From Poseidonibacter antarcticus (GTDB lineage Bacteria > Campylobacterota > Campylobacteria > Campylobacterales > Arcobacteraceae): a stretch of 64,000 nt of DNA. The translations under genes were made by a program, and so were the position numbers. How positions within the stretch are numbered: position 1 is the stretch's first letter; every line of letters starts with the position of its first letter. This document shows, piece after piece, positions 25,908 to 34,862 of this stretch. Under the pieces are notes generated by a model. The model did no database searches, was not told where the DNA came from, and worked only from the letters and a program-made list of their open reading frames with translations. The stretch is taken from NCBI RefSeq assembly GCF_003667345.1, contig NZ_RCWF01000009.1, positions 31,187 to 95,186 on the forward strand, written 5' to 3'.

Positions 25908-26198
25908 TTATTTCATTGCTGAAATTTGTTTTGCTAAATCTTCGATATCAGCATCAGAAAGTCTTGCAACTTGACCTTTCATAACACCTTTCATAACACC
26001 ACCGTAACTACCATCTTTATAACCATGTAATGCAGCACTAATTTTAGCAACATCCCAACCAGCAATAATTTGTGATTTTCCTAATGCTGGTTTTTCAGCT
26101 TTTTGCCCATGACACGCAGCACATGCAGCAAAAGATGCAGCAGATAATGTTAATGCCGCAGATGCAGCTACTAATGTAGTTAATACAAGTTTTTTCAT
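25908..26198 (-). CDS. Periplasmic class I cytochrome c (c553-like)
   Basis: The 96-residue precursor has a signal peptide (about residues 1-24, ending ASFA) and the heme-attachment motif CAACH at 26-30. The distal methionine is probably in the GGVMKGVMKG segment. A soluble monoheme cytochrome of this type carries electrons from the bc1 complex to cbb3 oxidase in this phylum. AGGAG precedes the ATG. It converges on ccoS and is transcribed alone. Confidence 0.92.
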   Translation of the reverse strand: MKKLVLTTLVAASAALTLSAASFAACAACHGQKAEKPALGKSQIIAGWDVAKISAALHGYKDGSYGGVMKGVMKGQVARLSDADIEDLAKQISAMK

Positions 26199-26391
26199 TT
26201 TTTCTCCTTAAATTTGAAGCTATAGTTTAGCTTTTTATTCATTTTCCTTAGCTTAATAATTTATATTACAAGTTAAGTATTAGAAATATTTTTACAAGTA
26301 ATTGTATAGTAATTGTGTATTTAAAAAATTTAGCTTTTGCAAATATAAAGGCATATTTTTATATAGTATCTTTTTAATTAAAGGTATCTTA

Positions 26392-26994
26392 TTGAATAAA
26401 GAATTGATTTTAAATATTAAAAATTTAAATTTCTCATATAAAGAAAATATTCCAATCTACAAAGATTTTGATTTGTCTTTATACAAAGGGGAACTAGTTA
26501 CTATTTTTGGGAAAAGTGGAAGTGGGAAAACTACACTTTTTGAGCTTATTATGGGAACGCTAAAACCTAAGAGTGGAAGTATTGAAAAAAAAGATTTAAG
26601 TTTGATATTTCAAGATCCATATAACTCTTTTCATCCAACATACACAATTATTGAACAAATAAATGATGTAGTACAAAGAGATTTTAAAGACGAGGTTGAA
26701 AGTTTTTTAATTGAATTAAATTTAGAAAAAAATTTACTTAATAAAAAACCTCATGAGTTAAGTGGAGGACAGTTACAAAGATGTTCAATTTTAAGAGCAC
26801 TTTTGATGAAACCAAAACTTTTACTAGTTGATGAACCAACATCAGCACTTGATAATATAATTGCCTATGATGTAATGAAACTTCTTATAAAATATTTAGA
26901 TTCATGTGCAATTTTATTAATAACTCATGATTTAGATATGGCAAAATGGTGTAGCGATAAAATAATAAGGTTAGAAGATAATGCAAAAAACTAA
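26392..26994 (+). CDS. ABC transporter ATP-binding protein (peptide/nickel-importer type)
   Basis: The ATPase shows Walker A GKSGSGKTT, a Q-loop in LIFQDPYNSFHP, signature LSGGQLQR, Walker B LLLVDEPTSALD and switch LITHD. The QDPYNS form resembles DppF/NikE-type subunits. I place the start at TTG 26392 because AAGG stands 7 bases before it and the protein then begins LNKELILNIKNL, the normal first strand. An extension back to 26302 would add 30 residues without an RBS. No permease is adjacent. It overlaps hemH by 14 bases. Confidence 0.75.
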   Translation: MNKELILNIKNLNFSYKENIPIYKDFDLSLYKGELVTIFGKSGSGKTTLFELIMGTLKPKSGSIEKKDLSLIFQDPYNSFHPTYTIIEQINDVVQRDFKDEVESFLIELNLEKNLLNKKPHELSGGQLQRCSILRALLMKPKLLLVDEPTSALDNIIAYDVMKLLIKYLDSCAILLITHDLDMAKWCSDKIIRLEDNAKN

Positions 26995-27907
26995 TAAAGC
27001 AATAGTACTACTTAATATGGGTGGGGCTAGAAATAAGTCCGAACTAAAAATGTTTTTAACAAATATGTTTAATGATAAAAATATACTAACAGTAAATCCA
27101 GTTTTACGAAAGTTAATAGCATTTTTTATAGTAAAATCAAGACTTGATTCTGCATGGAAAAATTATGAATTAATAGGAAATGAATCACCAATAAATAAAC
27201 TAACAGAACAATTAGTAAATAATGTTAATGAAAAAATAGGTGAATACAAAACTTACCAAGTTATGAGGTATACTCCACCTTTTGCGCAAGATGTGATAAA
27301 ACAAATGAAAGAAGATGGAATAGAAGAGGTAATACTATTCCCTCTATATCCTCAATATTCAACTACAACTACAAAGTCATCATTAGAAGATTTTGAAAAA
27401 TATGCAAAAGATTCTTTTAAAACTAAAATAATTGAACCTTTCTATAAAAACAGAATGTTTAATGAGTGTATTATAAATGAAATTATTTCAAAGTTAGAAA
27501 ATCCAAAAGAATTCAATCTTATTTTCTCAGCACACGGACTTCCTCAAAAGATTGTAGACTCAGGTGATCCTTATGAAAAACAAATGAATGAACACGTAGA
27601 AATCTTATCAAATATGCTAAAAGCAAAAGGTATTGAATTTAAGTCAATTTCTCTAGCTTATCAATCAAAAGTAGGTCCATTAAAATGGTTAGAACCTTCA
27701 CTTGATGATGCTTTAAAAGATTTCAAAGATGATAATGTTCTTATTTATCCTATTGCTTTTATTGTTGATAACTCTGAAACAGATTTTGAACTTAGTATTG
27801 AGTACAAAGAAATTGCAGAAGAAATTGGAATAAATAAATATAAAGTATGTAAATGTGTAAATGCAAGTAATGAATTTGTTTCTACAATTGCAAATATTAT
27901 AAAATAG
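26981..27907 (+). CDS. hemH: Ferrochelatase
   Basis: Ferrochelatase inserts iron into protoporphyrin IX as the last step of heme b synthesis. The 308-residue protein begins AIVLLNMGG and has the catalytic histidine in FSAHGLP (H185) and the acidic ETDFELSIEY segment near residue 266. It also has the YQSKVGPLKWLEPS region. It overlaps the upstream ABC gene by 14 bases. Heme supply fits the nearby cytochrome and oxidase-assembly genes. The length is normal for the bacterial enzyme. Confidence 0.95.
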   Translation: MQKTNKAIVLLNMGGARNKSELKMFLTNMFNDKNILTVNPVLRKLIAFFIVKSRLDSAWKNYELIGNESPINKLTEQLVNNVNEKIGEYKTYQVMRYTPPFAQDVIKQMKEDGIEEVILFPLYPQYSTTTTKSSLEDFEKYAKDSFKTKIIEPFYKNRMFNECIINEIISKLENPKEFNLIFSAHGLPQKIVDSGDPYEKQMNEHVEILSNMLKAKGIEFKSISLAYQSKVGPLKWLEPSLDDALKDFKDDNVLIYPIAFIVDNSETDFELSIEYKEIAEEIGINKYKVCKCVNASNEFVSTIANIIK

Positions 27908-27915
27908 GGAAATAG

Positions 27916-28461
27916 ATGAACGAAGAAATATTATTAAAAATCGCACATGACTCAATCAAATGTAGGTTTGATGAAACTTTTAAAATAGATAAAGAAGAAC
28001 TACTTAAACAATATCCATTTTTGGAAGAACCTGCTGCTTGTTTTGTAACGATTAATTTAAATAAAGAATTAAGAGGGTGTATAGGAAGTTTAGAAGCTTA
28101 TGATATGTTAATTGATGATTTAATATCAAATGCTTACAATGCTGCTTTTTTAGATCCAAGATTTTTAGAACTAACAAAAGAAGAATATGAAAATATTGAA
28201 TTAGAAATATCAATTTTAACTCCTGCTATGAAACTAGAATACTCTAGTTTAGAGGATTTAAAATCAAAAATAAAAATCGGAGTTCATGGAGTAGTTATAA
28301 CAAATGAAGAAGAACGCTCTACATTTTTACCACAAGTATGGGAACAATATCCAACTTTTGAAGAGTTTTTTGAAAAACTTTTATATAAAGGAAGTTTTGA
28401 AGAAAATGCACTTGAAACTGGTATTGATGTATTAGTTTATGAAGTTATAAAAGTAAAATAA
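27916..28461 (+). CDS. AmmeMemoRadiSam system protein A (AMMECR1 domain)
   Basis: The 181-residue protein is a stand-alone AMMECR1 domain, with the signature LRGCIGSL (52-59), the FLDPRF segment and the PQVWEQYPTFEEFF stretch. The biochemical function is not established. Its next neighbour is a MEMO-family protein, the partner in the AmmeMemoRadiSam grouping, but the radical-SAM member is not in the window. It starts 8 bases after hemH with AGGGA as RBS. Confidence 0.9.
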   Translation: MNEEILLKIAHDSIKCRFDETFKIDKEELLKQYPFLEEPAACFVTINLNKELRGCIGSLEAYDMLIDDLISNAYNAAFLDPRFLELTKEEYENIELEISILTPAMKLEYSSLEDLKSKIKIGVHGVVITNEEERSTFLPQVWEQYPTFEEFFEKLLYKGSFEENALETGIDVLVYEVIKVK

Positions 28462-29253
28462 ATGAATATAAGAAAAACTGTTGTTTCTGGAAGTTTTTAT
28501 CCAAATGATAAAGATGAATTAATAGAGTTAATCAACAGTTTTTCAAAAGACATTAATCAAAAATATGAAAATACTTTTGAACATATAAATGCAATTATAA
28601 CACCACATGCTGGATATATTTATAGTGGATACCTTGCAAATCTATCTTTTAATCTAGCTTCAAAACAAAATCCTAAAAGAGTAATAGTAATAGGACCTTC
28701 ACATCAAGCATATTTTGAAGGTTCTAGTATTTGCCTTGATGATTTTTATGAAACACCATTAGGAAATATAAAAATAGATACAAAACTTTCAAAACAAATC
28801 CTTCAAAAATATGATTTTATAAATCAAAATGAAGAAACAGCTTTTGAACACTCAAGTGAAACACAAGCACCTTTTATAAAATACTATTTTCCAAAAGCAC
28901 AATTAATAGAAATAGTTTACGCCAATCAAGATATAAATATTCTTTGTACTTTAATAAATGAATTAATTTTAAATAAAGATAATTTAATAGTAATTAGTTC
29001 AGATTTAAGTCACTTTCACACCCTAGAAGATGCAAAAAAATTAGATGAAAATTGTATAAGTGCAATTAATCAAAAAGATATAAATAAACTAAATATCTGT
29101 GAAGCTTGCGGAAAAATTGGAATAAGTGCAATACTAAAATCAGCAATAAAAAACTCACTAAAAACAAAAGTTTTAGATTATGCTACTAGTTTTGATATTA
29201 ATAATGATAAATCTAGTGTTGTAGGATATACAACTGCTTTGATAGGAGAGTAG
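28462..29253 (+). CDS. AmmeMemoRadiSam system protein B (MEMO-like)
   Basis: The 263-residue protein is a MEMO-family member related to class III extradiol dioxygenases. The metal-ligand-type histidines are seen in PHAGYIYSG (48-56), GPSHQAYFEG and SSDLSHFH. Substrate and activity are unknown for the bacterial proteins; human MEMO1 binds copper or iron. It begins directly after the AMMECR1 stop codon. No cofactor-installing radical-SAM gene is adjacent. Confidence 0.9.
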   Translation: MNIRKTVVSGSFYPNDKDELIELINSFSKDINQKYENTFEHINAIITPHAGYIYSGYLANLSFNLASKQNPKRVIVIGPSHQAYFEGSSICLDDFYETPLGNIKIDTKLSKQILQKYDFINQNEETAFEHSSETQAPFIKYYFPKAQLIEIVYANQDINILCTLINELILNKDNLIVISSDLSHFHTLEDAKKLDENCISAINQKDINKLNICEACGKIGISAILKSAIKNSLKTKVLDYATSFDINNDKSSVVGYTTALIGE

Positions 29254-29997
29254 ATGTTTTTATTTAAAAAAATTGTTTCGGCTTTTTTACTACCTCTTCC
29301 TATTGGTCTTTTTTTACTTTTAATTGCTTTTTATTTTTTGATGAGAAATTCATATAAAAAAGCAAAGGTATTTTTATTTTTAGGGCTTTCTTGGTTTGTT
29401 CTTTTATCTTTTCAGCCAATTTCAAATGCGATTATCAGCCCTTTAGAAAACTCATATAAAGCATTATTAGAAATACCAAAAGTACAGTATATTTTAGTTT
29501 TAGGTTCAGGACATAAAACAAATGAAAACTTAAGTATTACATCACAATTAGGAAGTACTGCTGTTGTTAGATTAAATGAAGGTATTAAAATTTATAAAAA
29601 ACTTGATAATGCAAAACTAATAGTTTCAGGATATAAAGGCTTTGATAAAAATTATCACTCTTTTATGAGTAAAAAACTTGCACTTGATTTAGGAATTAAA
29701 AAAGAAAATATTATAAAAATGGATAAGCCAAAAGATACAAGACAAGAAGCTATTGAAGCCAAAAAAATCATTGGAACAAATCCTTTTATTCTTGTAACAA
29801 GTGCTTCTCATATGAAACGCTCGATGTTATTATTTGAAAAACTTGGATTAAAGCCAATTGCGGCACCTACTTATCATTTAGCAAAGGAAGAAAAAAACTT
29901 TTCTTCTATCTTTTCAAGTGAAAACTTATATAAAGTTAAAGTTGCTTTTCATGAATACTTAGGACTAATATGGGCTTATCTTAAAGGATATATTTGA
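29254..29997 (+). CDS. YdcF/ElyC-family DUF218 membrane protein
   Basis: The 247-residue protein has two N-terminal membrane segments (about 8-28 and 37-55) and a DUF218 domain: ILVLGSGH near residue 80, SRQEA-like DTRQEAIEAKK, and LVTSASHMKRSMLLFEK. The layout matches ElyC, which affects envelope biogenesis and undecaprenyl-phosphate use in E. coli. It starts immediately after the MEMO gene stop. The exact substrate is unknown. Confidence 0.85.
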   Translation: MFLFKKIVSAFLLPLPIGLFLLLIAFYFLMRNSYKKAKVFLFLGLSWFVLLSFQPISNAIISPLENSYKALLEIPKVQYILVLGSGHKTNENLSITSQLGSTAVVRLNEGIKIYKKLDNAKLIVSGYKGFDKNYHSFMSKKLALDLGIKKENIIKMDKPKDTRQEAIEAKKIIGTNPFILVTSASHMKRSMLLFEKLGLKPIAAPTYHLAKEEKNFSSIFSSENLYKVKVAFHEYLGLIWAYLKGYI

Positions 29998-30032
29998 TAC
30001 AATTGCGACTTTGTTGCAACGAAAGGCAAAAC

Positions 30033-30779
30033 TTGGAAATACTTAATATAAAAAATCTATCATACTCTTATAAAAATAACTTTAAAGTACTAGAAAATGT
30101 AAACTTAACTGTACAAGACGATGATTTTCTAGCGATAATCGGTCCAAATGGTGGAGGAAAATCTACACTTTTGAAACTAATTTTAGGATTAATAAAACCT
30201 CAAAGTGGGGAAATATTAAAAAATATTAAAAATGAATTAATAGGTTATGTTCCCCAAAATACAAATCTAAATACAGATTTTCCTATAACTGCTCTTGAAG
30301 TGGTTTTGATGGGATATATTGGAAATAAAAAAAGACTTTTTGGATATAGCAAAGAAGATAGAATAAATGCTATGGATTCTTTAGAAAAAGTTGGAATGAA
30401 AGATTTTTCAAATAGAAAAATAGGTGATTTAAGTGGAGGACAAAGACAAAGAGTACTTATAGCAAGAGCTTTATGTACTAATCCTAAACTTATGCTTTTA
30501 GATGAACCAACTGCAAGTATTGATGTAAAAGGTCAAAATGAGATTTATGAATTATTAAAACAGTTAAATAAATCAATTTGTATTGTAGTTGTTAGTCACG
30601 ATATTTCAGTATTGTTAAACTACGCTAAAAATGTTGCACATATAAATAAGAATCTTGTTTATCACAAGTTAGAAAGTATACAAAAAGATATACATACAGT
30701 TGATGAGCATTTATGTGAAGTTGAGCTTTTAAAAGCTTTAGGAAAAACACAAACTTGTTGTGATCATAAGCAAAAGTAG
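30033..30779 (+). CDS. Metal ABC importer, ATP-binding subunit (ZnuC/MntB type)
   Basis: The ATPase shows Walker A GPNGGGKST, Q-loop GYVPQNTNLN, signature LSGGQRQR and Walker B LMLLDEPTASID. The C-terminus carries HTVDEHLCEVE and a final CCDHKQK, as in zinc and manganese importers. I set the start at TTG 30033, where AAAGG lies 6 bases upstream and the protein begins LEILNIKNLSY; an earlier TTG at 29994 has no RBS. It is paired with the permease that follows after 8 bases. The substrate-binding lipoprotein is missing here. Confidence 0.85.
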   Translation: MEILNIKNLSYSYKNNFKVLENVNLTVQDDDFLAIIGPNGGGKSTLLKLILGLIKPQSGEILKNIKNELIGYVPQNTNLNTDFPITALEVVLMGYIGNKKRLFGYSKEDRINAMDSLEKVGMKDFSNRKIGDLSGGQRQRVLIARALCTNPKLMLLDEPTASIDVKGQNEIYELLKQLNKSICIVVVSHDISVLLNYAKNVAHINKNLVYHKLESIQKDIHTVDEHLCEVELLKALGKTQTCCDHKQK

Positions 30780-30787
30780 GGACGAAA

Positions 30788-31585
30788 ATGTTAGAAATAT
30801 TAGAATATAGTTTTATACAAAACGCTTTGATAGCAGGAATTTTAATTTCAATTGCTGCTGGAATTATGGGTTCACTTGTAGTTGTGAATAAAATCACTTT
30901 TTTAACAGGTGGAATTGCTCATAGTTCTTATGGTGGAATTGGAATTGCAATTTATTTAGGGTTACCCGTACTTTTAGGTGCAACAGTTTTTGCAGTGATT
31001 ACAGCAGTTATCATAGCTATTCTAACTTTAAATAATAGAAATAGAGCAGATGCAATAATAGGAATGATGTGGGCTTTTGGTATGGCAGTTGGTATTATAT
31101 TTGTGGATTTAACACCTGGATATAATGTAGACTTGATGTCATATTTATTTGGTTCAATTATTGCAGTATCAAGTGATGATATATTTTATATGGGAATTTT
31201 AGATGTTGTAATTGTTTCTATTGTTGTATTCTTTTATAAAGAAATATTAGCAGTATCTTATGATAGTCAATTTGCAAAATTAAGAGGTGTAAATACAGAG
31301 TTCTTTTATATATTGATTTTAGTATTAGCATCTTTATGTGTAGTAGCAGCGATTAAAGCAGTTGGACTTATACTTGTTATTGCATTACTTACAATACCTA
31401 CATATTTAGCAGAAGCATTTTCAACTAAATTATCTCAAATGATGATAATAAGCTCAATATTTGCGTGTATTTTTACACTTAGTGGATTAGTGATTTCTTA
31501 TATATATGATATTAGTTCAGGTGCAAGTATTATCATCTCAGCTGTAGTAATACTTACACTTGTGAAACTAATAAAAAGAAAATAG
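30788..31585 (+). CDS. Metal ABC importer, permease subunit (ZnuB family)
   Basis: The 265-residue protein has about eight hydrophobic segments and the ABC-3 family features LTGGIAHSSYGGIG, NNRNRADAIIGMMWAFGMAVG and the C-terminal AVGLILVIALLTIPTYLAE. It should form the membrane channel for zinc or manganese together with the ATPase encoded just upstream. AGGGA precedes the ATG. No Zur site is evident. The binding protein must come from elsewhere in the genome. Confidence 0.9.
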   Translation: MLEILEYSFIQNALIAGILISIAAGIMGSLVVVNKITFLTGGIAHSSYGGIGIAIYLGLPVLLGATVFAVITAVIIAILTLNNRNRADAIIGMMWAFGMAVGIIFVDLTPGYNVDLMSYLFGSIIAVSSDDIFYMGILDVVIVSIVVFFYKEILAVSYDSQFAKLRGVNTEFFYILILVLASLCVVAAIKAVGLILVIALLTIPTYLAEAFSTKLSQMMIISSIFACIFTLSGLVISYIYDISSGASIIISAVVILTLVKLIKRK

Positions 31586-31643
31586 AAATATATTCTATAT
31601 CTTTAGCTATAATTATAAAAATTTAAAAAACGGAATTACTAAA

Positions 31644-32513
31644 ATGATTGAAAATAAAAAAATAAAACAGACAACAGAAGATGTAAAAATAAATGAACAT
31701 ATTTATGTAGGTGAAATAAATAAACTTGCAGTTTATAGAAAAAGTGAACCAGGTTTATATTTGGTTAGTGATGATAGAGAAGAAGTTTTACTTCCAAATG
31801 CCTATGTTACAAATGAAATGGAATTGGGTTCTTTTTTAGATGTATTTATTTATACAGATAGTGAAGATAGATTAGTAGCAACTACTCTTGACCCTTATCT
31901 TTATGTAAATGAGTTTGCATATCTTGAAATTGTTGATACTGCTGCTTTTGGTGCATTTGTTGATATTGGACTTCCTAAAGATATATTAGTTCCAAAAAAT
32001 AAACAAAGAAGTATTTTTCACAAAGGTCATAGTAAAGTTCTAAAAATGATTTTAGACGAAAAAACTGATAGATTAATTTGTACTGAAAAATATACCTTAG
32101 AGCAAAATATAAAAAATTTAGAAGAAAAAGATGAGGTAGAAATACTTGTTTATTCTAAAACTCCTCTTGGATATAAAGTTATTGTAAATGATTTATATGA
32201 TGGAATGATTTTCCATACTGAAATATTTGAAAATGTATATTTTGGAGATAGAAAAAGAGCTTATATTAAAAAGATTAGAGATGATAATAAATTAGATATA
32301 TCTCTTCAAGAAATTGGGAAAAAAATAAAAGATGATAAAGTTTTAGAAATCTTAAAGCAAAAAGGTGGAAAAATGGATTTTACTTATAAAAGTGATGCCG
32401 AAGATATTAAAAAAGTTTTTGGTATTAGTAAAAAAGCATTTAAAGCAACATTGACAAAACTATTAAATGAAGACAAAATTGTATTAGAAAGTAATTGTAT
32501 CAAAATTAAATAG
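31644..32513 (+). CDS. CvfB-like S1-domain RNA-binding protein
   Basis: The 289-residue protein has the CvfB/YitL layout: consecutive S1-like OB folds (GLYLVSDDREEVLLPN, then AFGAFVDIGLPKDILVP, then YKVIVNDLYDGMIFHTE) and a C-terminal winged helix (KKVFGISKKAFKATLTKLL). Staphylococcal CvfB binds RNA and affects virulence gene expression. The role here is unknown. It has its own promoter region and an AACGGAA RBS. Cytoplasmic. Confidence 0.85.
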   Translation: MIENKKIKQTTEDVKINEHIYVGEINKLAVYRKSEPGLYLVSDDREEVLLPNAYVTNEMELGSFLDVFIYTDSEDRLVATTLDPYLYVNEFAYLEIVDTAAFGAFVDIGLPKDILVPKNKQRSIFHKGHSKVLKMILDEKTDRLICTEKYTLEQNIKNLEEKDEVEILVYSKTPLGYKVIVNDLYDGMIFHTEIFENVYFGDRKRAYIKKIRDDNKLDISLQEIGKKIKDDKVLEILKQKGGKMDFTYKSDAEDIKKVFGISKKAFKATLTKLLNEDKIVLESNCIKIK

Positions 32514-32593
32514 AGCAGTTATATAGTAATTAAGACAAAATTTATCCGAATTTATTATAATGTCTAGAAATATTAAAAATCAAAGGAAATAAT

Positions 32594-33145
32594 ATGGCAA
32601 CAACAATGTTAAAAGGTAATGAAGTACAATTAAGTGGAGCTGATGTAAAAGTTGGAGATATTGCACCTGTAGTAACAGTAGTAGCAAAAGATTTAAAAGA
32701 TGTTCAAGTTGGTGGTAAAAACGAAAAATCACAAATCGTGGTAGTTGTTCCATCTTTAGATACAGCTGTTTGTGCATCTGAAACTAGAAAATTCAATGAA
32801 GAAGCTGCAAAAGTTGAAAATGCTGAAGTAATCGTTGTATCTATGGATTTACCATTTGCAATGGGTAGATTTTGTACAACAGAAGGTATTGAAAACTTAA
32901 CTGTAGGTTCTGATTTTAGAGCAAAAGCATTCTCTAAATCTTACGGTGTTTTAATTGCATCAGGACCATTAGCAGGTGTTGCTTGTAGAGCAGTTTTTGT
33001 TATTAATGCTGATGGAATCATTACTTATAAAGAAATTTGTCCAGAAATTACAGAAGAACCAAATTACGAAGCTGCAATCGCTGCTTTAAGTCTTGCTGCA
33101 CCAGTTGCACAAGCATCTTCTTGTTGTGGTGGGGGAGCTTGTTAA
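32594..33145 (+). CDS. tpx: Thiol peroxidase with an extra cysteine-rich tail
   Basis: Tpx reduces peroxides with thioredoxin. The 183-residue protein has the peroxidatic cysteine in SLDTAVC (C60) and the resolving cysteine at C94 in GRFC, the atypical 2-Cys pattern. Unlike the 168-residue E. coli enzyme it ends with an alanine-rich linker and SSCCGGGAC, three more cysteines in a flexible tail. This could bind a metal or act as a redox relay. A strong RBS (AAAGGAAATAAT) and a perfect terminator suggest high, single-gene expression. Confidence 0.93.
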   Translation: MATTMLKGNEVQLSGADVKVGDIAPVVTVVAKDLKDVQVGGKNEKSQIVVVVPSLDTAVCASETRKFNEEAAKVENAEVIVVSMDLPFAMGRFCTTEGIENLTVGSDFRAKAFSKSYGVLIASGPLAGVACRAVFVINADGIITYKEICPEITEEPNYEAAIAALSLAAPVAQASSCCGGGAC

Positions 33146-33160
33146 TTCAAGTTTCTTAAC

Positions 33161-33190
33161 AAAAAGGTCACTTTTTTAAGTGACCTTTTT
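33161..33190 (+). terminator. Rho-independent terminator of tpx
   Basis: AAAAAGGTCACTT (33161-33173) pairs perfectly with AAGTGACCTTTTT (33178-33190) over 13 bp with a TTTT loop. The right arm supplies the U-tract. Confidence 0.9.
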
Positions 33191-33301
33191 ATCTTTTTAA
33201 AATAAAATCCTTTATATAACACACACTTAAATTAACCTCTAAACACACTCTTTATACTAAATATATATAATCATAATATAAAAGAAATCAAAGGCTAAAT
33301 T

Positions 33302-34261
33302 ATGAATATAATAAAAAAACGATCTTGGGATATTTCTTCTAGTGAAGTTACTCCTGAAGAATTATTTAACAAAAGAAGAAACTTTTTAAAACTAGGAGCA
33401 GCTTCATTAGTCTCTTCAGGAGCATTGATAGAAGCATTAGCAAAAGATAATATTCCTGTAGCTAATTTAAAATATTTAAAAGATAAAAATATCAATAATT
33501 TAAAATTAAATACTTATGAACAAATTACAACATATAATAATTTTTATGAATTCACAACATCAAAAACAGCTGTACAAGATTTAGCACATACTTTAAATAC
33601 TGATAATTGGGAGATTGAAATTGATGGTTTAGTTGAAAAACCTATGAAAATACAATTAAATGATTTAACAAAAAACTTTACAATTGAAGAGAGAATATAT
33701 AGATTTAGATGTGTTGAGGGTTGGTCTATGGTTGTTCCTTGGAATGGGTTTTCTTTAGCAGATTTAGTTAAATTTGCTAAACCATTATCTAGTGCAAAAT
33801 ATATTAGATTTGAAACAAAATATGATGAAGAGATGTTTCCAGATCAATCACGTGGTGTTTTTGCAACAATTGATTATCCTTATGTTGAAGGTTTGAGAAT
33901 GGATGAGGCTATGAATGAATTATCTTTTTTAGCAACTGGACTTTATGGTTCAACGCTTCCTAAACAAAATGGTGCGCCTTTAAGATTAGTTATTCCTTGG
34001 AAATATGGATTTAAATCTATTAAATCTATATCAAAAATATCATTTGTAGATGAAGAACCTATTAATACATGGCAAAAAACAAATAAAAGAGAGTATGGAT
34101 TTTTTGCAAATGTAAATCCAAATGTTGATCACCCAAGGTGGTCTCAAAAAAGAGAACGTGTTTTAGGAAAGTTCTTAAAACAAAAAACCCTAATGTACAA
34201 TGGTTATGAAAAAGAAGTAGCACATATGTATAAGGGAATGGATTTAAGAAAGTTTATATAA
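33302..34261 (+). CDS. msrP: Periplasmic methionine sulfoxide reductase, molybdopterin catalytic subunit
   Basis: MsrP repairs oxidised methionines in periplasmic proteins. The 319-residue precursor has a twin-arginine signal (KRRNFLKLGAASLVSSGA, about residues 24-42). The molybdenum-ligating cysteine is in RFRCVEGWSM, and the conserved PWNGF, LYGSTLPKQNGAPLRLVIPWKYGFK and HPRWSQ segments follow. Its stop overlaps the start of msrQ. It lies close to tpx, so two oxidative-stress repair functions are side by side. Confidence 0.95.
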   Translation: MNIIKKRSWDISSSEVTPEELFNKRRNFLKLGAASLVSSGALIEALAKDNIPVANLKYLKDKNINNLKLNTYEQITTYNNFYEFTTSKTAVQDLAHTLNTDNWEIEIDGLVEKPMKIQLNDLTKNFTIEERIYRFRCVEGWSMVVPWNGFSLADLVKFAKPLSSAKYIRFETKYDEEMFPDQSRGVFATIDYPYVEGLRMDEAMNELSFLATGLYGSTLPKQNGAPLRLVIPWKYGFKSIKSISKISFVDEEPINTWQKTNKREYGFFANVNPNVDHPRWSQKRERVLGKFLKQKTLMYNGYEKEVAHMYKGMDLRKFI

Positions 34262-34821
34262 TGAAACGATTATTTATTTACTTAATAATGCTTTTACCCT
34301 TAGTGTTATTAAGTACACAAATTTTATATTTTGAAAATGTAGCGGACCCTATAAAATATATTTATACGGTAACAGGTGTAAGTGCAACTGTTATACTATT
34401 TTTATCGATTTTAATTTCATTATTCAAAAAACCAATTAATTTTATGAAATATAGAAGATTAATAGGTTTATTTGGATTTTTCTATGCATTTTTACATTTG
34501 ATTAATTTTGTAGTTTTTGATGCAGAATTAGATTTTATATTCATAATAGAAGAAACACTTGATAAGCCATTTATTTATTTAGGAATGCTTGCATTTTTTA
34601 TACTTTTATTTATGACAATTACATCTACAAAAAGATTGTTTAAAAAGTATAAGAGTTATCATCAGTTTGTATATGTAGCATTGATTTTAATTACAATTCA
34701 TTTTATAATGGCACAAAAATCAATAAATATAATGCAATTAATGTATATAGTAATGATTTTTATAATAGCTTATTGTAAGCTTTTACAAAAAATTATAGAG
34801 AAAAATAAAAAATTAAGATAG
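34261..34821 (+). CDS. msrQ: MsrQ heme-binding membrane subunit
   Basis: The 186-residue polytopic protein has about six membrane segments and the ferric-reductase-like layout with histidines (FLHLINF, KSYHQFVYVALILITIHF) that bind heme. MsrQ passes quinone-derived electrons to MsrP. Its ATG overlaps the msrP stop by one base. The stop codon touches a large palindrome that probably ends transcription. Confidence 0.9.
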   Translation: MKRLFIYLIMLLPLVLLSTQILYFENVADPIKYIYTVTGVSATVILFLSILISLFKKPINFMKYRRLIGLFGFFYAFLHLINFVVFDAELDFIFIIEETLDKPFIYLGMLAFFILLFMTITSTKRLFKKYKSYHQFVYVALILITIHFIMAQKSINIMQLMYIVMIFIIAYCKLLQKIIEKNKKLR

Positions 34822-34852
34822 TACTTTTAAATATTAAAATATTTAAAAGTAC
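34821..34852. terminator. Palindromic bidirectional terminator after msrPQ
   Basis: GTACTTTTAAATATT (34821-34835) and AATATTTAAAAGTAC (34838-34852) form a perfect 15-bp inverted repeat with a 2-base centre, between the convergent msrQ and SnoaL-like genes. Confidence 0.7.
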
Positions 34853-34862
34853 ATATCTTTTA

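Noticed and set aside
26302..26391. 30-residue N-terminal extension of the ABC ATPase
   Set aside because: The extension is hydrophobic junk without an RBS; TTG 26392 has AAGG at 7 bases and begins the normal fold.
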